Source: Pogostemon cablin (Eukaryota; Streptophyta; Magnoliopsida; Lamiales; Lamiaceae). From it: 64,000 nt of DNA. The notes under the pieces were generated by a model that did no database searches, was not told where the DNA came from, and worked only from the letters and a program-made list of their open reading frames with translations. The position numbers were made by a program, and so were the translations under genes. The stretch covers positions 14,788,791 to 14,852,790 of the forward strand of contig CM043013.1 of NCBI GenBank assembly GCA_023678885.1, written 5' to 3'. Positions 47,371 through 59,167 of this stretch are shown here, one piece after another (within the stretch, counting starts at the first letter, position 1; the number at the start of each line of letters is the position of its first letter).

Positions 47371-47572
47371 TGTACCGGTAATCCGCAAGTAAAACTCATC
47401 CGTTGGAGAAGAAGGAACTATAACTGACTCATAAGCTTACTTGCATCACATTACAAATAATAATTATTTAATGAAATTTTTTACAGTGATCCACAAATAG
47501 AACTCATCCGTTGGGAAGGAAGACACTAAAACCGACTCATAAGCTTACTTACATCACTTAATAAATCAATAA
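47371..47572 (-). repeat. Tandem hairpin units in the copia B leader
   Basis: Units at 47371-47462 and 47481-47572 share the TCATCCGTTGG core with copia A. In unit 1 the arms GCAAGTAA and TTACTTGC pair perfectly (8 bp), although they differ from both arms in copia A. Unit 2 pairs only weakly. A related core lies at about 47223-47250. Confidence 0.72.
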
Positions 47573-47849
47573 GGGAGGCAGCGGGATCTCGACCAATCCC
47601 TCTCCCACTTAGTTATTTAATAAGAGGGTTTTTGCATGCATATAATATAACAGATATAATAAACGCAAATAAACATGCTATTATTACGGTAAATAAGACA
47701 ATAAATCAAATAGCAAGTATTCCAAATATATAATAATAATTGACTAATAAAACAATTATAACAATTATATATAAGGAAATAAAAAAAATAATTGCCAAAT
47801 ATAAATTAACTTAGTCAACAAACCAAATTAGACAAATAACCAGGACTTG

Positions 47850-48960
47850 CACAACAAGATGGACAAACTAGGCCAATAATCCAAACAGGCCACACACGTT
47901 TATCCTCGTGCTGTATCTGCTCAAGAATCGGGCGCCAAATCTGCCCATACTTATCATCACTCGCAATCGCCTGTCGGGACATCCGCTGGGACCTCGTTGC
48001 ACAGCCTTCAAGTAACCCTACTACAACACTGCCTACTGCTCGCCAGAGAGAATGGTTTGCCTGGAAGAACTAGCAGGAACGACATGGCACAACCACCAGA
48101 ATCCCACGATCCATGTTGTGCCTGCTCCTTGTTATCTGCATACAGCCACGTACCAGAATAACAAAATTAATGCGGCCATCAGCTGTTTTATTCCGAGATC
48201 ACACACAGTTGCCCCTACTATTTCAAGCACATCATCTAATCAATGCCATGCAGTTGCTTCAACATTAATCATCGACACCACATATCTGACATCAACTCCA
48301 TTGCACCGCCGTGCCACTACCATGATTTAGATCGAGAGAATAGCAGACTCGTTCAGAAACTATACAGACCCAATCATAACCCTTGCAGGCTCGAACGGAA
48401 ACTAGGTAGACCCAAACAATAATCATGCAACTCGCCCTGGAAATCATAACAACCCGAATGGAAATTACTGGGGACCCGATCGGAAATCAACAAGACTTGC
48501 TCTGAAGAACCGTAGGACACGCTCAGAATCACAATCCACACGCCTGGTAATAACCGTACATACCCAGCATACTTCCGTGCACATACAGCATGCCGCCGAG
48601 TGTGCTATGCCCGGCAATCTGCTCGGAAATTCGCTCGCCGACAGGCTTCATCATCAGGCTCCACACTATCCTTTCGTGCAACCTGCTCGCTTCAATGCCT
48701 GACTTTATGCTCGCAATTGTGTGCCCCAAGCCAATTGCCTGCTCATATGACAACGAGCACAAAAAGTCGATGTCGTGCACCTACTTCATGTTTGCAGCCT
48801 CATCCTTGGACAACACCGCTGATGGCTAGCAACTTCCATGCCGTGATGCCTCTTTCACCACCGACCAACTGCCTTCCTATCTACTATACAACACAACTTC
48901 CTTGATGTACAAGACAGCCGTTCCCACGCCTCTTTAAGCCATGTATCCGGTGGTAGCAAT
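47850..48960. other. Unrelated GC-richer insert in the copia B leader
   Basis: About 1.1 kb between the hairpin units and the primer site, with base composition unlike the AT-rich surroundings. It includes a CGTTCAGAAAC/ACCCGATCGGAAAT type of weakly repeated text (48330-48500). It does not match copia A, which has a minisatellite here. Frames of 80-100 codons occur on both strands, but none resembles a known protein. It may be captured host DNA. Confidence 0.45.
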
Positions 48961-49166
48961 ATGTCAACCAACGTCCATCGTCAATCTTTCACCGGCAATG
49001 TCAGCCGTGATGTCATGAACGGGTATAGGGTTTCATAACACTATAGGGTTTCATGAATTACACACAATAACATAAACCCTAAATGTAACATTTGATTCAT
49101 TGCCAAATAAAAAACATAATCACATAAACCCTAGCCCAACATGTCATGTTTAGCCATAAAACCTAT

Positions 49167-49178
49167 GCTCTGATACCA
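49167..49178 (-). other. Primer binding site of copia B (initiator tRNA-Met)
   Basis: TGGTATCAGAGC on minus, 2 bp from the LTR. Confidence 0.92.
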
Positions 49179-49840
49179 ATTGTTGGCATTTAGATCTTTT
49201 GGTTAATGTGAATCGAATTACCTTTCATCAGGGATGATGTAGAGATTGAATTCTCGCCGACAGCCTGCGCAGCCTCACAGTTTTGGAGATATCTCTCTCA
49301 TTTGATATCAGAATCGAGTGATCTATGCACCAAAATGATTCTCCCTTCAGTGGATTTCCAACGAAGTTCACAAGTACAATTTCGACTTCCACACGATTTT
49401 AGAAAAATTAGTGAAATTGATAGACAGAAACAGAAAACGACCTTCTAGTCTTCTATTGTATTCCTAAGCTACGTCTTGACGTTGGTGTGGGCAACGATCT
49501 ACAAAATGAACTCAATCTACAGTCAATATACTTTCCACGAGTTTATGCGTGTGATTCAGTATATTCGGACTGCTGAGATTGGCTATATATATAGGCTATA
49601 ATAGGGATCAAGAGGAGAAATTAGGGTTTGGGCCTCCCATTGGGCTTAAGCATCCAAGTTTAGCCCAAAACTTATACTTAAGTCCAATAATAATAAATCA
49701 TTCCACTAAAGAAATATTATTGCACTGCCACCCTAATCCCAAATTATGTTTATGGGCTCCTTCTTATTATGAGCCCGTTAATCTCTCCGTGTTTAAGATT
49801 CAATGCCCATTAATTAATTAAGTTACTGACAACTCCATTA

Positions 49841-50343
49841 GGTTGTGTTTGGATTGAGTCATTTCAAATCCAATGGATTTGAAAATGAATGGATTTTAAA
49901 TATACTTGGATTTTAAATCAATTCATTTGAATTTCACTGTTTGGATGAATTATTAACTTTTGAAAGGATTTCAAATTTATGATTCAAAAATTATTTTTAA
50001 AATAGAATTTTATATATGATAAATAAAAATAATAAAATTTTATTATACAAAATATTGAAATTTAAAATTTTATTAAAAATATTTTTTTTTGGAAGGGAAC
50101 TCTACCATCCATCCTACCCCTACCTACCCACCCTTCCATCCCCCACCCAAAAAAATTTTTTTTTTATAAATATTCAAATCTAAAATTTTATAAAAATTTT
50201 TTTCTGAGCCTGGGGGGTGGGGGGTGGGTGGATAGGGGTAGGGCTGGGTGGTAATATTTTTATTATTCAAATATTAAAAACTAAAATTTTATAATTTTTT
50301 TTTGTGAGGGGTGGGGTGGTAGAGGATAGGCTGGATGGTAGAG

Positions 50344-50441
<98 letters not shown>

Positions 50442-50709
50442 TTATTAATTTTTATACTATTTTTAGTATATTTTTATAATCAATTACACAACAAGGAAAT
50501 GATTTCAAATGACACGGTTTGAGTAAGGATTTAAAATTCATTCAAAAATAATTAAAAAAATTCAAAATCAAATGCATGATTTGAGATCCATTGATTTGAA
50601 ATCTTGGATTTATAAATCTGTTGATTTCAAGTGACATCCAAACATGATGGATGGATTTGTGGGAGGGATTTATAAATCCTTCCTCAAATCAATCCATCCA
50701 AACACATCC
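49841..50709. mobile_element. Tourist-like (PIF/Harbinger) MITE in the copia B LTR
   Basis: Ends are GGTTGTGTTTGGATTGA and, inverted, GGATGTGTTTGGATGGATTGA. It is flanked by the 3-bp duplication TTA (49838-49840 and 50710-50712). The empty site is visible in the other LTR and in copia A (CTCCATTAATTAATAT near 7361). A TTA duplication with GGxxGTGTTTGG ends is typical of the Tourist group. It is 869 bp with no coding frame, and carries C-rich and G-rich tracts (50100-50150, 50205-50245) and a long AT repeat. Confidence 0.88.
50348..50438. repeat. (AT)n microsatellite inside the MITE
   Basis: An uninterrupted run of about 90 bp of alternating T and A. Confidence 0.97.
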
Positions 50710-51377
50710 TTAATTAATATAATTTCCAAGAGTAGTACCACTCAACTTTATTATCATACTGGAACAAGTCCACCTATAGGGTTTACATGATAATCATTAT
50801 GAGCTCCTCAAGGGGACATCATCAACCAATTCCGTTAGGACACAAATTCCTTCTACAATCAACAGCACACCATAAAGACAGCACCATCTCCCATCTCACC
50901 GAACATATTGATTTATCTTTTAAATCTCACCCATTGATGAATCAGAGAAATAAATACTGCCTTACGTGTCGGGTTATTGTATAGGGATTAAGAGTACAAA
51001 CATCCATAATAACAGAGATTAAGTTATATTATATAGTCTGTACATACCGAACGATCTCAATGACAGTCCTATTCAATACACAAAATGCACTAGTGCAATT
51101 TTATAGTCAAGATAGACTAATGCCATCACACTACAATCATACCAATAGATAGTCCACATCTATCTCGATTGTGAACATCTGTTTATACTTTATAAGGAGC
51201 CGATAATATGATCTTCCGCGTGACGCCGCACACCACATTATCTATGTTATAACGTAAATGAACTTTTGCAACAATATTATTGCAAACGTTTAATCACATG
51301 ATTCTTATTTCAAATATTGTCAAATTGTTAAAATATTGTTCATGCAAAAATCTAGACTTCTAGTATACAATCCAATA

Positions 51378-51382
51378 ACTCT
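51378..51382. other. Target site duplication of copia B, right
   Basis: ACTCT, matching 42418-42422. Confidence 0.9.
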
Positions 51383-52989
51383 TTCACCCATTAGTGCAGG
51401 TCTTTCATTACTGGAACAACAGAAGAGCAGAAACTCCTGATTAAGTTTCTCTGAATCTTTTCTTTTGCTTTGCTTCTTATTAATGAGTATAGTTGGTACA
51501 TTGTGAAATGGTTGATATTGTTTCAGGTTTTATTTCAACGTAGCTAAATCTTTGAAATTTTCATTAAAGAATGCCTTTTTTACCCTTCATTACTAGAGAT
51601 TGTGGGATTAGAGTTCCTTTCTAAGTATCCGCCTTTCTTCGAGTGGGTAGGAGGTATATTATTTTATTTTCAATATTTATTTGAATTACTCTAGTAATGA
51701 AGATTATGATTTGGTTTACTGAGTAGCGAATTTAATTGATACAATTTATTTAAAACTATAGCAAGGAGAAATATATTACCCATCATAAGTGATTCAATAA
51801 CTACCATCGTGCATTTAAATGAACTTTAGTATTCCCTTGACGACCTAGTACTTCCAATGTTCCAACACAACTGCTACCCTCGCTGTCCAGCCTTAACATG
51901 GGTGCCAACCCACCATCAATATCTCATTGTCGACTGCCATGTATTGTAGCCTCCTGTCTACACTCCTTGTTTATCTTAAATTTGATTTATGAGATAATAA
52001 CACTAAGAGCATGTAGATATACCTGATAGGCACAGAAGGATATTCTATGAGTCTTGAAATAAAACTGAAATATCTATTTACTTGTTGCTTCGTTGGGAAG
52101 ATAAAAAGATGGTCATATCTTGGAGGGCATCATAAGGAATTTAAATACTAGACTTACTAGTTACTTCATGTTGAATACTTTCTAAACTGTGAATTGGCTG
52201 AAATTTTGCTACTATAGGAAAATTATCTGAGCATTGGCTATTAAGGTTTAAGGCAACTATGGCAACTAAAATAAAGACACAAAAACATCTTAATTCTTTC
52301 CTGTTTATTGCAGTTATGACTTTTACACACCATTTATCATATGCCGATGAATTTGAAAAATTCATGTCGACATGACCCTTAATAATTATCTTACGATTTT
52401 CCTCCAGAAAACTATGACCGTGGTAGCTAAAAAAACTGAGAAATAAAAAACAAAAAATTTACCAAGAACTAATACAATATATGATTGCATACATTATTTT
52501 CATATCATAAATCTGTTACAACAGGTAAGAAACTAATACAATTTAAGATTGCATACATACATTTACCAAGTGTGTATTTGAAGGCATTATTTTCATTTCA
52601 TGAAAATATTCTTTTACATAATCCTTTTTTAAATCACTCTTTGACCACAAAAACCATGTATAACATTATTATAGTGATTAATATAGTAAATGATATGAAT
52701 TGAATAAGAGAAATAGTTGGAAAGAGTCAAAAGATCTCAAATTACTGCATGAATTTGGCATATTCTCGAATGCATCGATCTGTCACCTTTCAGAAAAAAT
52801 GAACATAAAATCTTGTAGAAAATTTAAAAGGAGTCTCAGTTTGATGCATTAGAAACTAGACAGATAGGGCTTTCCATCCATATGTTACTCATTGACCAGT
52901 TCTTTTCCGATTAGTACCAGTTTTTATTTCCATATTACCTCATGTGTTGCAGTATTGTTTCAGAATTTTATTTATTTATTTAATTTTGA
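51383..52989. other. Unassigned AT-rich DNA
   Basis: About 1.6 kb of low-GC sequence with no frame or repeat I can recognise. It could be the left part of the Mutator-like element to its right, or flanking host DNA. No terminal inverted repeat was found. Confidence 0.4.
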
Positions 52990-53028
52990 TTGCACTTGTC
53001 TCATAGTTTTGTTAATATTTACAGGATC

Positions 53029-55001
53029 ATGACTTTGGAGTTCGCTTATAAAAAAGCGGTTGTGGGTCAAGCGAAGATTAGTTGTAGGAGCAAATTACCA
53101 ATTATTAACATGTATATAAAAAACTTGATAGTTGTCACAAGAACAATTTTGAGAGCTCATGTTTTAAAAAAAATACTATATTTAAGGAATGTAGATGTCA
53201 GATGTCAGATTATTCATCAATTAATGATAAGGAAGGTGAAGACCAACAAAATGAACAATGTTTGTTTCAAAAATTGCAAGATTCTGAGTACAAGAGTTCA
53301 TTTTGGTGACAGGTTTTGGTATTGGTGATGTAGAAACATAATATGTGACAAAAGGAGATCATTTGTTGGGTACTTATTTTCCTACTAACAAAAAGGGAAA
53401 AATTAATAGAAAATCTTTATTTTTTATCAGCAAACGTTAGTGGTTAGTAGTTAGTTCACCAAGCACCCAAATACTCCAAGATTTCTCCAAGCCACTTTAT
53501 AATTCCCTTAATTCGTCCCCAAAGAGAATCGAACCTATGTCATTTACTTTGTGAGGAGTCCAGTGAAAAGGTGAGTTAACCCACTTGGTTTAATAGAAAA
53601 TCTTTGTTGAAAGCATTTGATAAAGGCCCTAACCAAGAAGACAAGTTCAAGTTAGACCTTCTCGTTTACTTAGTATGGGTCCTATTAGGAGCTGAAGAAA
53701 ACACTCTCTTGAGTTCATGGCTCTTTGAAATTGTTGCAGATGTTGATATATTAAATAATTATCCATGGGGAAAAATATCATTTGCTTTCACTATTAAAAA
53801 TTTCAAGGAAAAATTAGATAGTGCATAGACCAACTTGGACAAGAAGAAAAATGTTGAATATAATCTTCATGGCTTTTCCTATATTGTAAACACGGTAATT
53901 TATTTTTTGCATATTGATAATTAATTAATTTGATTATTTATATATTTATTTATACTTTGAAGATTTTATTTATAGATTTGGGGATTGGATGCAATCCCGG
54001 CTCTTGGAGAAATTTTTTTAACTTACAAGGAGAAATAGTGCCTCGTAAGCTTCGTTGGAAAGTCCCCGAGAGATTATTGAGACAAATAATTGATATGTTC
54101 TTGGAGCAAAAAAAGGTGATAAATATACATCTAAGTAAAATTTTGACATTTAAGAATTTTGACAAACTATATTCTTTTATGGATCATGGAATATACTGTA
54201 ATTTGCAAATTGGAGCCTACCAATAGGAAAAGAATAAACTTTTTTGGCAATAACTAACTCTATTGGATGATAATGAGACTTGTGAGTTGATTGCTAGGAT
54301 GATATTGAAGATGTTGATTTCCTTGATGATATTTAAAAAAAAAAACTAACAAGATAACATTAATAGCCCCATACATGAAGAATCTTTGAATATTAGAGAT
54401 ATTGTTTCAGATCTCATTGACAAAAAATTAAAAAAAATTCAAAGATTCAATCATGGTTAAGATCAATGGAATAGATGAAAAAGTTGACAAAGTAATAAGT
54501 TTGGTAATGTAGAGCAACAAGAAAGAAACATCTAACATTGAGAAAGAAAATGATCAAGTAGATCAACAAGATAATCAGGATGATGGCTAAAGAGATGAGA
54601 GCTCTACGTCAAAGAGTGTAGGTTATGATTAACTACTATAATTATTCTATTTGAATTTGTCTTTATTCATATTAAATATTCTTTTAGTATTATAATTTTT
54701 AAATAATGGATTTGAAGAATTGTTTGCTGAAACGGGTGAATTGGTAAAATCAAATTTGATTGAATCAAAATTAGGATAGAAACAGAATATGAAGAATGTT
54801 TACAAATTGCTGAAATTAGAGTCCTTTTTCAACTACATTAAAAAAGATAAGAAGATAAGCCAATTGATTGGATATGTTGATGGGATTTCACCAATGCTAG
54901 GAAAGCCTTGGAAGGGTTGTAGATTTTTTTATATTTCTTATTTTTGTGAAGGCCATTGGTTTGCATTAGAGTGGATTCGTAAGAGTGCAGGATTGAAATA
55001 A
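53029..55001 (+). pseudogene. DUF1985 / Ulp1-like gene remnant of a Mutator-like element
   Basis: A DUF1985-type core reads EDKFKLDLLVYLVWVLLGAE ... LNNYPWGKISFAFTIKNFKEKL (53630-53825). It has one internal stop (53826), then LHGFSYIVNT to 53894. An 81-bp intron (53895-53975, GTAATT to TTTATAG) joins it in frame to IWGLDAIPALGEIF. Near 54789-55001 is a Ulp1-like stretch, ISPMLGKPWKGCRFFYISYF then GHWFALEW, which would hold the catalytic His. The Asp and Cys parts are missing. Ulp1 proteins cleave SUMO. Plant Mutator-like elements are known to carry such genes; the 53029 start is uncertain. Confidence 0.6.
53419..53589 (-). mobile_element. tRNA-type SINE inside the DUF1985 exon
   Basis: A 171-bp insert flanked by a perfect 16-bp direct repeat, TTAATAGAAAATCTTT (53403-53418 and 53590-53605). 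On minus it has a Pol III B box (GGTTCGATTC, 53527-53536) and an A-box-like GTGGGTTAACTCACC near its 5' end, and ends in an A-rich tail (GATAAAAAAT). Removing it restores the DUF1985 frame across the join. Confidence 0.8.
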
Positions 55002-55050
55002 TCTATGCAACATATCTCTGATACGCTCAATTAAACTAGAAATAGGAAAA

Positions 55051-56343
55051 TCACAAGCATTTTGCAAGACTGAATTCAATATTTCTGCATTGTTGATAGT
55101 CATAATATTGTACTATATATATCTCTTTGCAATGTGCTCTACTCCAAATATGAAGACCTCCAACATCATGCATTATGTAGTGTCTAATCCCTCTATGCAT
55201 GCAACAAAGTTCAGTCATCTTGTTATCAAAATCTGTAACATTGAAGGCTGTCAACTGGAATAATTGTACAAAATCTATTTTAGAAACTTTTTCTTCATGT
55301 TATTCTGCAAAGGCTAATTATATTGTGCACCCACTTTAAAAAACGTATACAAATATAAATAAAAATATATACAATTATGAAAAAAAATGTATAAAATTTA
55401 ATTGTTAGTTTTTTTAATGAAAAATTGAGTGTAGAAAAATGCCATATACAACTAATAAAGATTCTAATATAAACTCTTCTGCAAATGCCCGGGTGCACCT
55501 AATATCAACTCTTCTGCAAATGCCATATACAATGCACATGATGTGCATGATCATAAACTCTTTGAAAAGAACTTGGAATACTTTTTCCACTATCAGAGCT
55601 TATCACTAGTTCCTATGTATCCCTAGTTATTTCCTTTAACATATGAAAGAACCAAGTCCATGAATCTTTATTCTTAGAGTCAACAACTGCCCAAGCAAGA
55701 GGATATATTTGCATATTTGTATCTTGAAATTTGACAATAAGAAAAGTCCCTCTATATTTATTTGTCAAAAAAGTTTCATCAACAAAAATTACCTGGCTAA
55801 TTGATGCTTGAAATCCCTGTATGCTTTGTTCCAATGCCATGAAAAAATTATTTGAAGTGCTTATCTAACAAAGATTCTATGATTGTAAGAGTCCCGGGAT
55901 TTCTTTGCTTCAAGACATCACAATAAGATAGAAATATAGCATAACTCTCATTTGGAGCCACATAATTGAGACATTGCGTACTCTTTGGCCATGTAACATT
56001 TGGTATAGATGATTTATATTTTAATTAACTCCTGACAAATATCATATATTATGTTCTTCGAAATGTATACTCGGCTAGGGTCTTCATATGTATTTAGAAG
56101 TAATTTGGCTTTCAATAATTGAGTATGTAGCATGTTTATGATCTTTCCATCTTACGCTCAACGAACAAGTATGTGTAAGCTAATATACTTTCTAATTTCA
56201 AACATATTAGATTCTTTCATCTTCGTGGCTCTTAACCTCCATTTGCAATTTTCATCAATACAAACAATAGAGTACAGACTCTTATTGAATTTCTTCACCT
56301 TAAACTCAAAGTGGCGTCTAGTTGATGTGTGTGTTCTTAGCTA
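55051..56343 (-). pseudogene. MURA-type transposase remnant of a Mutator-like element
   Basis: Three parts read in order on minus. The N-terminal domain, FKVKKFNKSLYSIVCIDENC then KWRLRATKMKES (56310-56180), fits the MuDR-type DNA-binding region. The catalytic core start, VDETFLTNKYRGTFLIVKF then IYPLAWAVVDSKNKDSWTWF (55785-55640), fits the MULE transposase domain; the first catalytic Asp is the D of VDETF. The end, DFDNKMTEL and WSRAHCKE (55230-55120), fits the region before the zinc finger. Stops and frameshifts separate them. It faces the Ulp1-like gene tail to tail. Confidence 0.75.
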
Positions 56344-56706
56344 GTTAAAATTGAAATTAATGATAGAAAGATGGTTGTTTAGCTAACTAAGAACGATCAC
56401 AACCAAACATAATAAATCAAGAAGAGATGGGATCTGACCAAAGGTTTTCCTTATTTTTATTACTCTTCTCAAGAACAATACTTATGAAATTCCCCTTTCT
56501 TATGAATAAGTAACTGATGAGTGTGTAAATTCACGTGATTCGAGCCTGGATTCATGTACTTATGGTGTGTTAGATAGTTGTAATTTGATATGAATTGATA
56601 TACATGATGGAAAGTCACGAATCAGGTGTCATCAAGGCTATTTGAGTTGATTTTTGAAGGAAAATGAGTTGGAAGTGATCAGATCCGGAAAAAAGAGATT
56701 CCAAGG

Positions 56707-57000
56707 TGCAATTCGACCAAGCAGGCATGAGATTCGACCAAGAAGGAAGCCGTTCAACCTGCAACTATGGTCGAACCATTAAAAAAAGTGCCATTCGACC
56801 ACAATCGTACCGTTTGACCAAGTCATTTGGTCGAACCATGGTCGAACTAGAAGCCTCAAGAGATGCAACTGTAGTTAGACTAGAAAGTTTGTGATTCGAC
56901 CAGGATTCTGGTCAAATCCAAGACCCACAACCGATGTATAGGTCGATTCAACTAGGAGTTCGACCAGCGGAGAGAGATTTTACATGGCCTGTTGGTCGAA
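56707..57000 (+). repeat. U3 inverted-repeat cluster of the G LTR
   Basis: TTCGACC and GGTCGAA words. Arms GTTTGACCAA and TTGGTCGAAC (56812-56835) pair with one G-T. This mixes the E-type outer bases (GTTCGAC) with the C-type inner bases (GACCAA). Confidence 0.8.
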
Positions 57001-57095
57001 CTGACGCGCGGGAAATTACTGTATTCGTATTTTTACACCTTTAATGCATGTGTTCACTCAAGAAGCCCATCCAAGGCCCGTAAGGAGAGTTTACA

Positions 57096-57105
57096 AGTAT
57101 AAAAG
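57096..57105 (+). promoter_or_regulatory. TATA box of the G LTR
   Basis: AGTATAAAAG, same word and place as in H and E. Confidence 0.6.
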
Positions 57106-58072
57106 AAGAGCTTTCGCAGGAGATCATAATTCATTCATCATCCATCTACCACCGAAAGCCTACCATCATCTCAAGGAGTCATGAAGAGAGGTTCATCTGG
57201 CGAGTTAAGTAAGAACATACCAATCAACCATGATTGTTCCTAGATCAATCATGGGCTAGAGCCACTCCTGTAGTTCTAGGGTTATGAGAGTTTTATGAGT
57301 TAATTGAATTTCCATATGTAAATCTCGTACAACACTTCTTGTGGTTAATTTTATATAAGATTGTGCTTTTTTAATTCATATTCACAGTTGTTTTATACAT
57401 CATTAACTATTATGTAGAGTCTAAATATATATCTTGGTTATTGATTGAGTGCGTTCACTGCTGAAGGGATTCTGAAGTCTTATTAGAACTGTCTTATATA
57501 AATACTTGTTAATTAAATATTATTCGGGTTAATAAGTAAGATAAATAGTATAACGTCATAGTACCTATAAAAGGAGATCTTATTGGGTTAGAGAACTAAG
57601 TGCATGGAAAATAATTGATACTGATAGTACCTAAAAAGGGAGTGAATTATATCTCTTGCTCCGAGGATATTCACACGTGTCATACACATGTTTGCTTGTG
57701 TCTATAGAGTGAACTTACATGGTTTAGTGATGCATCCCTAGAACACAAGATAGAGTCAGACATCAACACATGGAAAGGAAATTAATAAGTAAAACTGGAT
57801 GACCCAAAGAAGTACCTAATTTCTTAGTTGATCACACAGTATTTTCTCCATTGCTTGCTTATTTAATTTGCTATTTAAATTATATATTATTTAGTTTCGC
57901 AATTATTCCAAACCGACTTGCCAACATAGTCTTAGTTAATTAGAATATAATTAAATTAATAATAATCCATCCCTCGAGTTCGATAATCACTTGGTCACCT
58001 ATCGAGACTACAATTGATATATTTCATACTTGAGGATAATTTTGTGTGTTGAGAAAACGCTCATCAAGTTCT

Positions 58073-58092
58073 TGGCGCCGTTGCCCGGGGAC
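58073..58092 (+). other. Primer binding site of element G (tRNA-Asp)
   Basis: TGGCGCCGTTGCCCGGGGAC, with one extra C compared with the Asp-tRNA complement. Confidence 0.88.
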
Positions 58093-58182
58093 GACATTAA
58101 TTATTAATTTATTATTTCTAGTTTAATTGAGATCTTATTATTCTTGTCTTTAATTTCTAATACTTATTTTTCTTAGGTGTAT

Positions 58183-58490
58183 GCTCACAAGATAGAAGAC
58201 AGCTGAATTAGCGCCTTATAATCCAGAGATTGGAGATCGTCGAGAAAGAAAAAGAAGAAAAAGAACAAGAACCTAGACCCAACGGACGCACTTAATTTAG
58301 GAGTTGAAGTTGACGTGCTGAATACACAAATGATTGAAATTGCAACTGAAGTTAATTTTGAAGTAGATGCAGTGAACATGGTAGCGGATCCTGATACACT
58401 TGTCATCCGTGAAGTCTTTAAGAACAACGGAGGAGGCAATGCGGGGCTGTTGGAAGCAAGAGGGACCGGAACTAATTTTGATTTGCACCC
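58183..58490 (+). pseudogene. gag: gag N-terminus of element G, truncated
   Basis: ATG at 58183 gives MLTR then a stop, and a frame change follows. The rest matches the start of E gag: LNLGVEVDVLNTQMIEIATE and AVNMVADPDTLVIREVFKNN (58290-58430), and ends TNFDLHP where the E LTR begins. In this copy the frame through DLHP is the normal one, which shows where E has lost a base. Confidence 0.82.
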
Positions 58491-58704
58491 TGATGAGTGT
58501 GTAAATTCACAAGTTTGGCGCTATGTTTTGTGCTAGTTTTGGAGAGTTTTGATGTGGAAATAGGTGGAAAACCTATATATATTGTGAATTAGCATGAATC
58601 AGATGTTAGTGGAGCTATTTGAGTGTTTTCTTAGCAAAAACGGAGTGAAAGAGCCAAGAATCGAAGAGCCAGAGTCGAAGCCATGCGAACCGCCCAAGAA
58701 TTAG

Positions 58705-59065
58705 GTGGGTTCGACCTGGTTGGAGGAGGGTTCGACCTCTCCAGCAGGTCGAACCAACATTGCTGAACTTACAGAAGAGGATTCGACCACGACTCGAGTG
58801 GTTCGACCTGTCCATCAGGTCGAACCATGGTCGAACCAGTTCACAGGAAAGAGGATTCGACCACGACATTTGAGTTCGACTTGCCAGTTGGTCGAATCAG
58901 GAGCGAGAGTTGTCCAGTGATGAGGTTCGACCTGGGGTTCGACCAAGGCCTAAGTGGTTCGACCTGTCCAGAAGGTCGAACCTGTGCAGAATTCTTCCAG
59001 TAGCGGGGTTCGACCTGGGGTTCGACCTGTGGCCAGTTGTTCGACCTGTTTGACGTGGTCGAACC
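58705..59065 (+). repeat. U3 inverted-repeat cluster of the E LTR
   Basis: GGTTCGACCTG (58800-58810) pairs with CAGGTCGAACC (58816-58826) around a 5-nt loop. The same stem occurs in E gag at 61887-61913. Several more pairs of 10 bp lie nearby. Confidence 0.87.
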
Positions 59066-59157
59066 TATGCGCGAGAACTTACCTTATCCAGATTTTCGAG
59101 GCCGAAACGCGTGAGATCACTTAGAAAGCCCATCCAAGCTCTAGAGACGTGATTATA

Positions 59158-59167
59158 AGTATAAAAG
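59158..59167 (+). promoter_or_regulatory. TATA box of the E LTR
   Basis: AGTATAAAAG, about 95 bp after the U3 cluster. Confidence 0.65.

Larger units (their letters stand above)
42423..51377 (-). mobile_element. Complete Ty1/copia element B
   Basis: Both LTRs, polypurine tract, primer site and internal region are present. It is flanked by a perfect 5-bp target duplication, ACTCT, at 42418-42422 and 51378-51382. It inserted 6 bp beyond the end of the C 3' LTR, in the same orientation as copia A. The LTRs differ by many substitutions, a deletion of about 50 bp and the MITE, so the insertion is old. All genes are broken. Confidence 0.93.
49181..51377 (-). repeat. 5' LTR of copia B, containing a MITE
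   Basis: 2197 bp, from TGTTGGCA to CCAATA in plus reading. Without the 869-bp MITE and its 3-bp duplication it is about 1325 bp. The U3 end has lost the CA terminus (CCAATA for CCAACA). Confidence 0.92.
56515..58066 (+). repeat. 5' LTR of element G
   Basis: 1552 bp, TGATGAGTGTG to CGCTCATCA. U3 cluster 56707-57000, TATA box AGTATAAAAG at 57096-57105, R-U5 as in the other Athila LTRs. Confidence 0.9.
56515..58490 (+). mobile_element. Athila-lineage element G, 5' end, interrupted by E
   Basis: It has a complete 5' LTR, a primer site and the first 300 bp of gag, then stops where the E LTR begins. The expected target duplication is GTAAC (56510-56514), with its partner beyond the window. The LTR is of the same family as E but clearly more diverged. 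Confidence 0.87.

Noticed and set aside
48529..48905. Overlapping open frames of 80-100 codons on both strands in the copia B leader
   Set aside because: No recognisable motif, no start context, and no counterpart in copia A.
55310..55530. Possible small inverted-repeat element with GTGCACCC ends and a duplicated CTTCTGCAAATGCC nearby
   Set aside because: Only 8 bp of the ends pair and I find no matching target duplication. The repeated 14-mer could be a local duplication in the transposase remnant.
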